Position numbers and translations under genes: made by a program. The notes under the pieces were generated by a model that saw nothing but the letters and a program-made list of their open reading frames with translations, did no database searches and was not told the origin of the DNA. Shown here one piece after another: positions 6,567 through 13,333 of a DNA stretch of 14,994 nt. Location of the stretch: contig DDHB01000024.1 in assembly GCA_002337925.1 (NCBI GenBank), forward strand, positions 84,059 to 99,052, in the 5' to 3' direction. The DNA comes from Sporomusaceae bacterium UBA1887 (GTDB lineage Bacteria > Bacillota > Negativicutes > Sporomusales > DSM-15969). Each line of letters opens with the position of its first letter. The first letter of the stretch is position 1.

Positions 6567-6600
6567 AAAATAGCCTTTCAAGCAAATGCTTGAAAGGCTA
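6567..6600 (-). terminator. Terminator of the thioesterase gene
   Basis: TAGCCTTTCAAGC (6571-6583) pairs perfectly with GCTTGAAAGGCTA (6588-6600) around a four-base loop. On the minus strand TATTTTC follows. It begins six bases after the gene's stop. The T run is short but the 13-bp stem is strong. Confidence 0.8.
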
Positions 6601-6606
6601 CTTTAT

Positions 6607-7032
6607 TTATAAATTATTAAATTTTTCCAGTATTTCTTTTTCTTCCTCTGTTGTTGGCTCATCAAGCACGATGTTATGAGGTATTTTTTGCTTGTTGCCA
6701 TCGATGCAAACAAAGGTCGAAAAACCCTCTGCAACTTTAATCTCTGTATTGTTTCTAAGAGCTTTCGTATAAACTGTAAGACTTGTCTTTCCAGCTTTTA
6801 CTCCTGTTGATACAAATCTAATCATATCTCCATTAAAAGAAGGTTTCAAGAATTTCATCGAATGAATTTCAACTGCAACTAAATGATCCTTCTCACCATA
6901 TTTGCCATATAAGTTGGAGGCTCCTAGAAAAGTTGCTTCAGTAAACCACTCTGCCAATCTGGCTGCAAATAAAGTATCGTGATGATTCATATCTTGACCT
7001 GTCACTAATCTGGATGTTTCGAAACTTTTCAT
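6607..7032 (-). CDS. Acyl-CoA thioesterase, hotdog fold (4HBT / acyl-CoA hydrolase family)
   Basis: This is a 141-residue single-hotdog enzyme expected to hydrolyse acyl-CoA to fatty acid and CoA in the cytosol, as a dimer or higher oligomer. The conserved N-terminal block is visible: TGQDMNHHDTLFAARLAEWF (11-30), corresponding to the N-H-x-x-T-L-F-G-G motif, though the usual two glycines are AA here. It is followed by the long hotdog helix and the strands VAVEIHSMKFLKPSFNGDMI and GKTSLTVYTKAL. Length fits the acyl-CoA hydrolase family. The start is ATG at 7030-7032. The nearest good site, GGGAGG, is 13 bases away, which is long, but no better start is in frame. It has its own promoter (7104-7132) and terminator. 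Substrate chain length cannot be told. Confidence 0.88.
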   Translation of the reverse strand: MKSFETSRLVTGQDMNHHDTLFAARLAEWFTEATFLGASNLYGKYGEKDHLVAVEIHSMKFLKPSFNGDMIRFVSTGVKAGKTSLTVYTKALRNNTEIKVAEGFSTFVCIDGNKQKIPHNIVLDEPTTEEEKEILEKFNNL

Positions 7033-7103
7033 CTTTTTCTTTTTTCCTCCCGTCTTATGTTCGACTCTACTACTCGCTGCTTTTCAGTTAGCACTATACA
7101 TTT

Positions 7104-7132
7104 ATTATACCATAACCCTTCTTTTGAAAAAA
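7104..7132 (-). promoter_or_regulatory. Extended -10 promoter of the thioesterase gene
   Basis: The minus-strand TATAAT (7109-7104) is preceded by TGG, forming an extended -10. At 17 bp upstream there is only TTTTTT as a poor -35, which an extended -10 can tolerate. Transcription would start about 65 bases before the ATG. Confidence 0.6.
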
Positions 7133-7365
7133 ATATAAAGACGGGGGGTAAAACACTCTAACACAAGTGTCTATCGTATCAAAATGGTGCCTAACCGCCC
7201 CTCTGCAAATAGTAGCGTAATTATACAACACAACTCATGGAACTCAACTCCAACATATCAGAAATCCTTCTGATGCCTATCTTAAACTAAGCACTCCGTA
7301 ATATTAAAATTCTTCTCTCTAACTACCGTAAAAAACACCATAGCATACTAATAGCATACAAAACG
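7133..7365. other. Gene-free stretch between thioesterase promoter and tRNA remnant
   Basis: No reading frame with a ribosome site, no RNA gene and no strong hairpin is visible here. On the minus strand a weak ACACT...AGTGTTTT hairpin near 7153-7171 could reduce read-through toward the thioesterase promoter. This should be original chromosomal DNA that once followed the tRNA-Gly gene. Confidence 0.5.
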
Positions 7366-7396
7366 CAAAAAAAGCTCCAGGCAAATTGCCTGGAGC
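7366..7396 (-). terminator. Terminator following the tRNA-Gly remnant
   Basis: GCTCCAGGCAA and TTGCCTGGAGC (7374-7396) form a perfect, GC-rich inverted repeat with one central base. In practice it is an 8-9 bp stem with a small loop. Seven T residues follow on the minus strand. It lies 12 bases after the CCA end, as expected for a terminator that once ended the tRNA transcript. Confidence 0.88.
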
Positions 7397-7407
7397 CTTG
7401 ATATGCT

Positions 7408-7451
7408 TGGAGCGGGCAACGAGATTCGAACTCGCGACCCACGGCTTGGCA
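7408..7451 (-). pseudogene. 3' fragment of tRNA-Gly(GCC), probable attachment site of an integrated element
   Basis: Read on the minus strand, this begins in the anticodon loop (T, anticodon GCC, AA). It continues through the 3' anticodon stem, a variable loop (GGGTC), a full T arm (GCGAG, loop TTCGAAT, CTCGT), the acceptor 3' strand TGCCCGC, discriminator T and encoded CCA. The matching 5' half (GCGGGCA, D arm, 5' anticodon stem) is missing: the 100 bases upstream contain no GCGGGCA and cannot fold into it. A clean tRNA 3' end cut in the anticodon loop is what tyrosine recombinases leave at the far end of an inserted element. The tRNA-type terminator on its left and AT-rich accessory genes on its right agree with this. 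Alternatively it is simply a decayed tRNA copy. It is not a working tRNA. Confidence 0.75.
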
Positions 7452-7683
7452 TCCCTCTTGACCACAAGCCATGAACCCTTGATAATCCTAGGTTTCTTCT
7501 TCACTATTTTATTTAGCACTCTACCTAAAATTAATTATAATGGGCTGCCTTATTTAAAGCAAATTTTTCCTATCGCCCGAATTGACCGCATGCCCATAAT
7601 ACCTGCGTACATAAAGTAGTTCGCACCTCTTTCAGAATGGCAAAATAGTTTTTTCCTTTAAAGCACTCGTTAAATGAACCACT
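7452..7683. other. Gene-free left flank of the presumed island
   Basis: This AT-rich spacer lies between the tRNA fragment and the DUF2971 stop. Minus-strand frames here are short and lack ribosome sites. No terminator for the three-gene operon was found, so it may read toward the tRNA fragment and end at the terminator at 7366-7396. Confidence 0.5.
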
Positions 7684-8592
7684 TCAGTCACTATATGGCA
7701 CAATATCTAATTCAAATTTCCCCGAACTCATTTGTGCTTCATACAATTTTATTGGGACTTGCCTATTTTTATTTAATCGATGAACTATTTTTGCCAATTC
7801 ATCTTTTACTTCAATTGATGTTTTGCATCCAAATATAACACCAATTAATGCTTCAGGTGAAAAACTTATATTCTCATTTGCTGCTTCCCCACGTATCAAT
7901 CTATATTCTTCTTCATAGTTCCAGCCTACATGTTTATACGAAAAAAACTTCTTCACTTTTAGTTGTAAGTCGTCTGTTTTCTTAGGATATTCCTCGTCGT
8001 ATATCACCTTCAAAATACTAGTGGGCTTACCTTCTTTTAACCCCAATGAGTTTCTTAATTTTTTTGCATCAAATTTTAAACAAATCCCATTATGTTTATC
8101 TGCATAATGCGACCACATTAAAATTTTATTTCCTTTTGCACTTAAACAACAAACACCTATTTTATTCTTAAAACTATCAATGGGTTCGTTAGCTACCAGT
8201 TCAATTTGTAAATTGCAATCAAAGGGGTCATTAAATGTTTCTGGATTACTAAAATGTAATTGACTATTTTTTATAATCTTTTTTGTATAATTATATCTTT
8301 TTCTCCAAGTTCGATAAAGATATAGCTCATCAGGATATGTATCTTCATCCGTCGATTCAAGCTCTAATTTCTTTAAATTACAAGTTTTTCTATTTGATAA
8401 AAATTTAGTCAGATACTTAATTGTAGCATTTTTATCGGTAACATTAGTTAAATAATAAGTTATTTCTAATAAATTTGGTGTTTGAAAGTTGAATTTCGCA
8501 AAAGGTGGTATTTCTTCAAATAGCTCTTTTTTAACTTCCTTATAATTATTATTAAACTCCATGATTATAGTGACATAATAATTATTATCCAA
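7684..8592 (-). CDS. DUF2971 family protein with an N-terminal extension
   Basis: This 302-residue, apparently soluble protein carries the DUF2971 region from about residue 90 to 290. Its hallmarks are in order: LYLYRTW, then IIKNSQLHFSNPETFNDPFD (106-125), CCLSAKGNKILMWSHYADKH (148-167) with GICLKF, YKHVGWNYEEEYRLI, and a Gly-rich VIFGCK strand. The biochemical role of DUF2971 is not established; the conserved Trp-Ser-His-Tyr and E-x-E-Y-R motifs look like an enzymatic or nucleotide-binding site. The first 85 residues precede the usual domain and resemble nothing I know. The start is TTG, six bases after GAGGAG, which itself overlaps the TGA stop of the kinase gene (10 bp gap). This tight coupling says the two proteins are made together. 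It is the last gene of the AbiTii-kinase operon. Confidence 0.87.
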   Translation of the reverse strand: MDNNYYVTIIMEFNNNYKEVKKELFEEIPPFAKFNFQTPNLLEITYYLTNVTDKNATIKYLTKFLSNRKTCNLKKLELESTDEDTYPDELYLYRTWRKRYNYTKKIIKNSQLHFSNPETFNDPFDCNLQIELVANEPIDSFKNKIGVCCLSAKGNKILMWSHYADKHNGICLKFDAKKLRNSLGLKEGKPTSILKVIYDEEYPKKTDDLQLKVKKFFSYKHVGWNYEEEYRLIRGEAANENISFSPEALIGVIFGCKTSIEVKDELAKIVHRLNKNRQVPIKLYEAQMSSGKFELDIVPYSD

Positions 8593-8602
8593 AATAATCT
8601 CC

Positions 8603-10135
8603 TCAATTTAAAAACGTAAAAAGTGAAAATAGATTTGCAATGTTTAATGGTTGAATTTCCGTAGAATAAATATGCATAGAACCAATATGATTAATTTCTT
8701 CTTCGAATTCATCATAATCAAAATAAAATGGTTCTTCTCTTAGCCTATTGGACAATCCACTATTTCTGTTATTTAGGACAGACCATTCACCATAAATATC
8801 GTCTTTTTTCTCTAACAATAATATATTGTAACCTTTATTACTAATATCACCAATATATCCCCATGCTAAAACTTTCCTGCCCCTTAAAGTAGGTCTGTTC
8901 AACTGCGTTCTTCGAATTGTTCTACCATAATCATTAAAGATAACCTCTTTATAACAATCTTCATCAATAATGCACTTGAGAGATATATCAATTTTTTTGT
9001 TTGAAATCATCTTTATAGAAATATTTAATTCTTTTTGAGGATGTTTAGGCATATCGCTTATTCTTATATTACCATTTTGGTACTTATCGTTAAATTCATC
9101 AATTATTTTTTTTAGCGGCAAATAGATTGCTTCATTAAATTGGTATGCTACTAATTTAAAAAAGTCTTCTTTTTCTTGTTGCTCTTTTCTCTTCTTTAAT
9201 ATTGCCTGCTGCTCACTATTATCTTTCGCTAATTGATTATTTAATAACGCATTAACTAATGTCGAGTTATTACTACTTTCACTATTATCCTTTAATAATT
9301 GCTGTTCAATTTCTTGCCAACTTTTAAATCTATCACTGACACTTTTATTTATCATCTTTAAAATTACATTAGACAATAATGGGGACAAATTCGAATTAAT
9401 TTTATTGGGTACAGATGGTGTCTGGAATAAATGAACATCTTTCCACTCATTTACATCACTTTCGTTTTTAACGTTGTAAGGGAAACAAAGTGTCGCAAGC
9501 TCGTAGAACACCAATCCCATAGAATAAATATCCATTTGTATTGTATTGGTATCTATCCTCCATCCTTCGGGTGCCATATATTTCAAGTGGCCGATACCTT
9601 TAAATGTTAATGTTCTTGTTTTATCTGTAACAACTTTAGATAATCCAAAATCAGTAATTTTAAGTTGTTCATCATTGATTAATATATTATCAGGCTTAAT
9701 ATCCCTATGAATTAAGCAATTATTTATATTTTCCATTCCCTTAATCAGTTGTAAAAAATATTCATGTAACAATTTATTATCTAGAAATTTATTATCTTTT
9801 TTATGTTTTTCTAGCAAACTCATTAAGGTTCCGCTATTAGCATATTCCATAATGATATAGGGCGGTAAATTTTCATATGTATTTCCATCATGCACATACA
9901 AATATTTAGTTACATGGGGATGTACAACTTTCATAGCAAGTTGACTTTCGTTCAAAAAACTATGCAACGCAGTTTCACTCGCAAATGACGGAATAGTTTT
10001 TAAAGCCCAAAATGAATTATCTTTTATTAATTTTATTTTAAATACATAGCCGAATGCACCATTCCCCAAGAAATCTTCCACTACATATTCCTCTTTATTA
10101 CCGTCATATATAACTTTACCAGGCATTAATAACAA
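8603..10135 (-). CDS. Hanks-type Ser/Thr protein kinase with uncharacterised C-terminal domain
   Basis: This is a 510-residue cytosolic kinase with all catalytic elements intact: Gly loop LGNGAFGYV (23-31), Lys46 (WALK), Glu63 of helix C, catalytic loop HRDIKPDN (143-150), metal-binding DFG (162-164), APE (188-190), Asp202 and Arg269. The kinase domain ends near 280. A polar linker rich in Asn/Ser/Gln and a short coiled coil (about 300-325, KKRKEQQEKE) follow, then a roughly 180-residue C-terminal part with strands such as ISIKMISNKKIDISLKCIID that I do not recognise. There are no membrane helices or PASTA repeats, so it is not a PknB/PrkC-type housekeeping kinase. The start is TTG at 10133-10135, eight bases from GGAG; ATG at 10124-10126 is the alternative. 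It lies between an AbiTii-domain gene and a DUF2971 gene in one operon. Known phage-defence kinases (Stk2, PglW) suggest a similar role, by inference. Confidence 0.93.
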   Translation of the reverse strand: MLLMPGKVIYDGNKEEYVVEDFLGNGAFGYVFKIKLIKDNSFWALKTIPSFASETALHSFLNESQLAMKVVHPHVTKYLYVHDGNTYENLPPYIIMEYANSGTLMSLLEKHKKDNKFLDNKLLHEYFLQLIKGMENINNCLIHRDIKPDNILINDEQLKITDFGLSKVVTDKTRTLTFKGIGHLKYMAPEGWRIDTNTIQMDIYSMGLVFYELATLCFPYNVKNESDVNEWKDVHLFQTPSVPNKINSNLSPLLSNVILKMINKSVSDRFKSWQEIEQQLLKDNSESSNNSTLVNALLNNQLAKDNSEQQAILKKRKEQQEKEDFFKLVAYQFNEAIYLPLKKIIDEFNDKYQNGNIRISDMPKHPQKELNISIKMISNKKIDISLKCIIDEDCYKEVIFNDYGRTIRRTQLNRPTLRGRKVLAWGYIGDISNKGYNILLLEKKDDIYGEWSVLNNRNSGLSNRLREEPFYFDYDEFEEEINHIGSMHIYSTEIQPLNIANLFSLFTFLN

Positions 10136-10186
10136 TGTACTCTCTCCTCTACTTAAAATTTATTACAGCTTACAAGCTTTTTAAGT

Positions 10187-11074
10187 TCAGTTACTTATTA
10201 AACGCCCTAATGCATCCATAACAGACTGTGAAGACAACAGATTACCCGCTCCTCCTTCAAGAATACGTCTAATAGACTGTAATGTCTCACGAATTATCCC
10301 CTCTTTCGGTTTTGGCGAGTTAATCTGGCTTTCAATTGTAGCAATTTCTGCTTGTAATTCTGCCTTTTGTTCTGGTACGTGGCTCATAGTACTCAATTGC
10401 TCCTTAAGCTGTTCAATCAAAACCTTAATTGCTTCAAAATCCATCTTGATATCAGCGTTATAACTTACAGCATTACTTGTCCCTTGTTGTAGCTGTGAAC
10501 CAACCATTTGACCAATATAATTTACATTTGTTATCTGTGATGCTGTTTGCTTTTCCTTATCTGAAAAAAACATCCCTTCACCCACTATTCCATCTTCTTC
10601 TAGCTTAAGCGACCAATTCAATACGATGTTTCTAACGCTATCCAAAATACCACTTATTTTATCTTTCCCCACTACTAATTGAGGAATTAATCCATGGCAC
10701 TGAGAGGCTAAATGACGCTCTATTTCAGTATGATAACGCATAGTAAGTATTTCAGTAGATTTTCGATTACCTATTAAAGCTTCCAGTTCTGCAATTGTTG
10801 AAGTAACTCCACGTCGTGAATACCTATTAGCCATTTTTTCATTTGGAAATTGTATTGGTATATACCCATGATAAGGGTTTTTAACCATACAAGCCCCCTC
10901 TATCTTCCGATATTCTGGTACATCTACTGTGTAACCATTTAATTCTATCTCAACCCACTCTTGAAACTCAGACAACTTTAATTTACGAGCAACCACTAGA
11001 GCCTTCCGTAAGAGATGAGAAACACTTATTTTCTGGTCTAATGCTTCTTTTTGCAACTCTAATACAAGTGACAT
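10187..11074 (-). CDS. AbiTii-domain protein (phage abortive-infection-type)
   Basis: The protein has 295 residues. Its N-terminal part (about 1-180) matches my recollection of the AbiTii domain, named after a lactococcal abortive-infection protein: LELQKEALDQKISVSHLLRK, ALVVARKLKLSEFQEWVEIE, LNGY, PEYRKIEG, NPYHGYIPIQF. The C-terminal part begins with an Asn/Gln-rich linker (NYIGQMVGSQLQQGT) and continues as helices (KVLIEQLKEQL, ELQAEIATIESQI), ending in a Gly-containing amphipathic segment (LEGGAGNLL). A linker of this kind is common where a sensor or effector part is joined to a helical module. ATG at 11072-11074 is chosen because GAGGGAG lies five bases before it; a GTG six bases earlier would overlap that site. 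It is the first gene of the three-gene operon; the kinase starts 51 bp after its stop. Mechanism is unknown. Confidence 0.82.
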   Translation of the reverse strand: MSLVLELQKEALDQKISVSHLLRKALVVARKLKLSEFQEWVEIELNGYTVDVPEYRKIEGACMVKNPYHGYIPIQFPNEKMANRYSRRGVTSTIAELEALIGNRKSTEILTMRYHTEIERHLASQCHGLIPQLVVGKDKISGILDSVRNIVLNWSLKLEEDGIVGEGMFFSDKEKQTASQITNVNYIGQMVGSQLQQGTSNAVSYNADIKMDFEAIKVLIEQLKEQLSTMSHVPEQKAELQAEIATIESQINSPKPKEGIIRETLQSIRRILEGGAGNLLSSQSVMDALGRLISN

Positions 11075-11080
11075 TGCCAC

Positions 11081-11243
11081 TCCCTCGCCTTCATTTAGTC
11101 AAATTTTAACCATACTTCATTATTAAAACTCCCATGACTAATTTTCATACAGAAATCCGTAAACATCTTCAAATATTCTTGCGTAAAGTCTTTTACTTGC
11201 TAATAATCTCATAATTCGTCATATTGTAATATTTTCCCTTTCA
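11081..11243 (-). promoter_or_regulatory. Upstream region of the AbiTii-kinase-DUF2971 operon, with a short orphan frame
   Basis: This should contain the operon promoter. The best hexamer is TGGTTAAAAT (extended -10 type) about 45 bases before the ATG, with no good -35. A minus-strand frame of 34 codons (11095-11199; includes EYLKMFTDFCMKISHGSF) ends 20 bases before the AbiTii start. It has protein-like composition but no ribosome site, so it may be a remnant of a lost gene or a leader peptide. Confidence 0.3.
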
Positions 11244-11280
11244 AAACAAAAAACGGTACACTGTCTGCTGCACCGTTTTT
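11243..11280 (-). terminator. Terminator of the PD-(D/E)XK-like gene
   Basis: Bases 11249-11260 pair with 11269-11280: 12 bp including A-T closing pairs, one G-U wobble as minus-strand RNA, and an eight-base loop. Six T residues follow. It begins five bases after the stop at 11286. Its core, ACGGTGCA...TGTACCGT, closely resembles the terminator at 13211-13238. Confidence 0.85.
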
Positions 11281-11285
11281 GAGAG

Positions 11286-12011
11286 TTATACTAATAAATG
11301 CAATTCACTAAAATCGCAATCTTTTTTTTCTGATATAATCCAACAATACAAATTAACTTCAATATTATCGTTCAATGCTTTTCCAAGTTTTATTATCTCT
11401 TCAGTAACTATATAATGGTCCCTGTGAATTTTTTGTATTCCAGTTCTTAACTTATCACGAATTATATCAGGTTCTTTTCTGTTTTTATTCATACCCTTAT
11501 AATGCTTATTCAATATATAAAAATTTTCTGGTACCTTCCCCTCAAAATCAACTCCAATGATAATACCAAAATAAGAAAGTTCATGGTTTTTGTTATTTTT
11601 ATAATATGTCTTTATTGAATCTAGGCGATTTAAATCCTTATTAATCATAACATCGCTTTTTTTCAACCAATCAAAAGTATGAAATGTTCTTTCGCATTTA
11701 AATTCCATCAACACTACTGGTTCAAAATTCATAGAAATTCTATTTTTTTCGTGTATTGCAAGGTCTATCGCCTTGTTATTACTTCTTGTAGGTGAATTGT
11801 TATCTTTTATCGAGTTAGAGTACACCCATTCCCGAATAATTTGAAAAGGTTTACCTTTAAGATACTGAGTAAAGAAAATATCTAACTTATCCCGTATTAT
11901 ATATTCATTCTTTGCTTGAGAGTATAAAATTGCGAGTTCATTAGCAGACTTGGTGTCTTTGCCTAAATCTCTTAAAGCATTATGAATGTCTTTTAGAGTT
12001 ATAACTGACAT
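11286..12011 (-). CDS. Probable PD-(D/E)XK nuclease-fold protein
   Basis: This 241-residue soluble protein has spacing that fits the PD-(D/E)XK phosphodiesterase core: Glu36 in a helix (KNEYIIRDKL), Asp83 in NKAIDLAIHE, and Glu103-x-Lys105 on the next strand (PVVLMEFKCE). A helix (residues 119-136) and a strand FGIIIGVDF follow, as in that fold. Nothing else is recognisable and there is no DNA-binding or methylase partner, so it could be a stand-alone defence nuclease, a degraded restriction enzyme or a repair-type protein. The start is ATG at 12009-12011; purine-rich GGGGAGAGGACGG precedes it. The GAGG in this site can pair with CCTC just before the ATG, a small hairpin that could limit translation. 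It is a single-gene unit with its own terminator. The fold assignment is by motif only. Confidence 0.7.
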   Translation of the reverse strand: MSVITLKDIHNALRDLGKDTKSANELAILYSQAKNEYIIRDKLDIFFTQYLKGKPFQIIREWVYSNSIKDNNSPTRSNNKAIDLAIHEKNRISMNFEPVVLMEFKCERTFHTFDWLKKSDVMINKDLNRLDSIKTYYKNNKNHELSYFGIIIGVDFEGKVPENFYILNKHYKGMNKNRKEPDIIRDKLRTGIQKIHRDHYIVTEEIIKLGKALNDNIEVNLYCWIISEKKDCDFSELHLLV

Positions 12012-12073
12012 GAGGTTCCGTCCTCTCCCCTAATATTACAATCAGTGTACCATTTTTCTTAGTATATATTTAA

Positions 12074-12110
12074 TTGGACAGTATGAAAAGTACTGTTACC
12101 ATACTGCCAA
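12074..12110 (-). terminator. Hairpin over the stop codon of the DUF2691 gene
   Basis: TTGG-A-CAGTATG (12074-12085) pairs with CATACTG-CCAA (12100-12110): 11 bp with one bulged base and a 14-base loop that contains the stop codon. No T run follows on the minus strand, so this is an atypical terminator or an mRNA-end stabiliser. It also lies upstream of the next gene and could be an operator for it. Confidence 0.4.
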
Positions 12111-12560
12111 TCTTCTTCTATTGTCATCTTCACCAATGTACTCTATTCTCTCATATTCTTTGTTTTTGGCGTTATTATATATTTTTTCTATAAGTGAAAC
12201 ATCCTTACAATATACGTCCACATAGCTACTATCGACGATTAACATGCAAATTTCACAATTACTGTCTATAAAATCTTCATAGTTATCAAATTCAGTTATA
12301 GGAACATCTTTTAAAAAAGCATTAAGTTTTGCAAAAATAGCATAGTAGATATTGTTATTTATTAAATGCACAAAATCATTACCAGCAATAATATAATCTA
12401 AAAATAACTCATCCCCATATTTTCCATTAACAATTTTACTTATATCAGTATCGGAAGGGACTATCGACCAAGCATACTTAGTACAATCTATCACTTCCAA
12501 TACATCTGCTATATATTTTCCATATTTATTAGGTATTAAAAACCGTACCCCTTTTTTCAT
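12096..12560 (-). CDS. DUF2691 family protein
   Basis: This 154-residue protein matches what I recall of DUF2691, a family of small proteins seen mainly in Bacillus and relatives. It begins MKKGVRFLIPNKYGKYIADV, followed by WSIVPSDTD, NNNIYYAIFAKLNAF, CEICMLIVDSSYVDVYCKD and a C-terminal EYIGEDDNRRRLAVW. Its function is unknown. It has no signal or membrane segment and looks like a compact alpha/beta domain. ATG at 12558-12560 is chosen because GGTGGAG lies four bases upstream; an in-frame ATG 18 bases earlier (12576-12578) has no comparable site. It starts 46 bp after the membrane protein gene with no promoter or terminator visible between, so the two are probably co-transcribed. A small immunity or sensor role is possible, but this is speculation. 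Confidence 0.85.
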   Translation of the reverse strand: MKKGVRFLIPNKYGKYIADVLEVIDCTKYAWSIVPSDTDISKIVNGKYGDELFLDYIIAGNDFVHLINNNIYYAIFAKLNAFLKDVPITEFDNYEDFIDSNCEICMLIVDSSYVDVYCKDVSLIEKIYNNAKNKEYERIEYIGEDDNRRRLAVW

Positions 12561-12606
12561 ACCGCTCCACCCTTGCATCTTGTTTAGAAACCTATCTACT
12601 AAATAA

Positions 12607-13128
12607 TTAACTTCTCATTACTAAATAAATGTCGAAATAAAAAACATATACTGCAAATAGTGCTAGTCCACACAACGCCAGAACTCCCATAAGCCTAAGC
12701 CATGCGGTAATAATATTGAGATTTTTATTTTCCTGTGTTATTACAGAAAGAGAAAATAAGACATTAGGAATGACAATTATTCCATACTTTATCCTTTTAT
12801 AAATATCAATTCCATAATCTATTTTCATTATAAAATCGCTTTCACTTTTATATACAGTTTGAGCATTCGTCAAAGCAACTAAAGGATGTTGTCTGTAAAA
12901 TTCTTTATCTCCAGTAATTATATATGCAATGCTTTCAATACTAGCATTATTAGCTTCTTGTATTCTATAAAGTGATGCACTCTTAAGGTCATCTAGTAAA
13001 TCAATACTTATTTCAAATGCCGTAATAGTTATGACTAGAAAAATAAGATATATTCCTGCAATGGATATCCCTTTATAACGTATGTAAGACTTTCGTCTTA
13101 CCCAGTCGTTTAACGTAGATATAGTCAC
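12607..13128 (-). CDS. Small membrane protein of unknown function
   Basis: The protein has 173 residues. A basic N-terminus (WVRRKSYIRYK) precedes a first helix at about 20-40. A polar region of about 70 residues (45-112) follows. Then come a weaker hydrophobic segment at about 115-131 and a strong helix at about 141-168 ending in VMRS. The positive-inside pattern puts the N-terminus in the cytoplasm and the central polar region outside. No catalytic motif or family is recognised. The start is GTG at 13126-13128 with GGAGG 12 bases upstream, a long spacing; no better start is in frame. It is likely co-transcribed with the DUF2691 gene. Such a membrane protein beside a small soluble partner on an island is seen in both toxin-immunity and defence loci. 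The sequence does not decide between them. Confidence 0.75.
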   Translation of the reverse strand: MTISTLNDWVRRKSYIRYKGISIAGIYLIFLVITITAFEISIDLLDDLKSASLYRIQEANNASIESIAYIITGDKEFYRQHPLVALTNAQTVYKSESDFIMKIDYGIDIYKRIKYGIIVIPNVLFSLSVITQENKNLNIITAWLRLMGVLALCGLALFAVYVFYFDIYLVMRS

Positions 13129-13210
13129 GTTATATATTATCCTCCAAAAATCACAATTAGCTTTTTGTCACGAAGTTCGCGAATACATCATTAATTTCCT
13201 TTGAAGCAAT

Positions 13211-13238
13211 AAAAAACGGCACAATCATATTGTACCGT
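13211..13238 (-). terminator. Terminator of the helical-repeat protein gene
   Basis: ACGGCACAAT (13216-13225) pairs with ATTGTACCGT (13229-13238) with a three-base loop, 10 bp with one G-U wobble as minus-strand RNA. Six T residues follow. It lies about 95 bases after the stop at 13334, with nothing else recognisable in between. It resembles the terminator at 11243-11280. Confidence 0.8.
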
Positions 13239-13333
13239 CCTCTGTATAGCACTCACTATTTATTTAAAAATTTCTTATCATCAACTGCATAACTTTAGAA
13301 CTTCATGCTTGGTATATTTATTCTCAACAAACA

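Noticed and set aside
7408..7480. A complete tRNA-Gly gene
   Set aside because: The acceptor 3' strand TGCCCGC has no GCGGGCA partner upstream, and the D arm and 5' anticodon stem cannot be formed.
7319..7619. Reading frames on both strands across the tRNA fragment (66 and 77 codons)
   Set aside because: Their peptides (ASSNLVARS and ATRFELATHGLA types) are familiar false translations of a tRNA 3' half, and no ribosome site precedes them.
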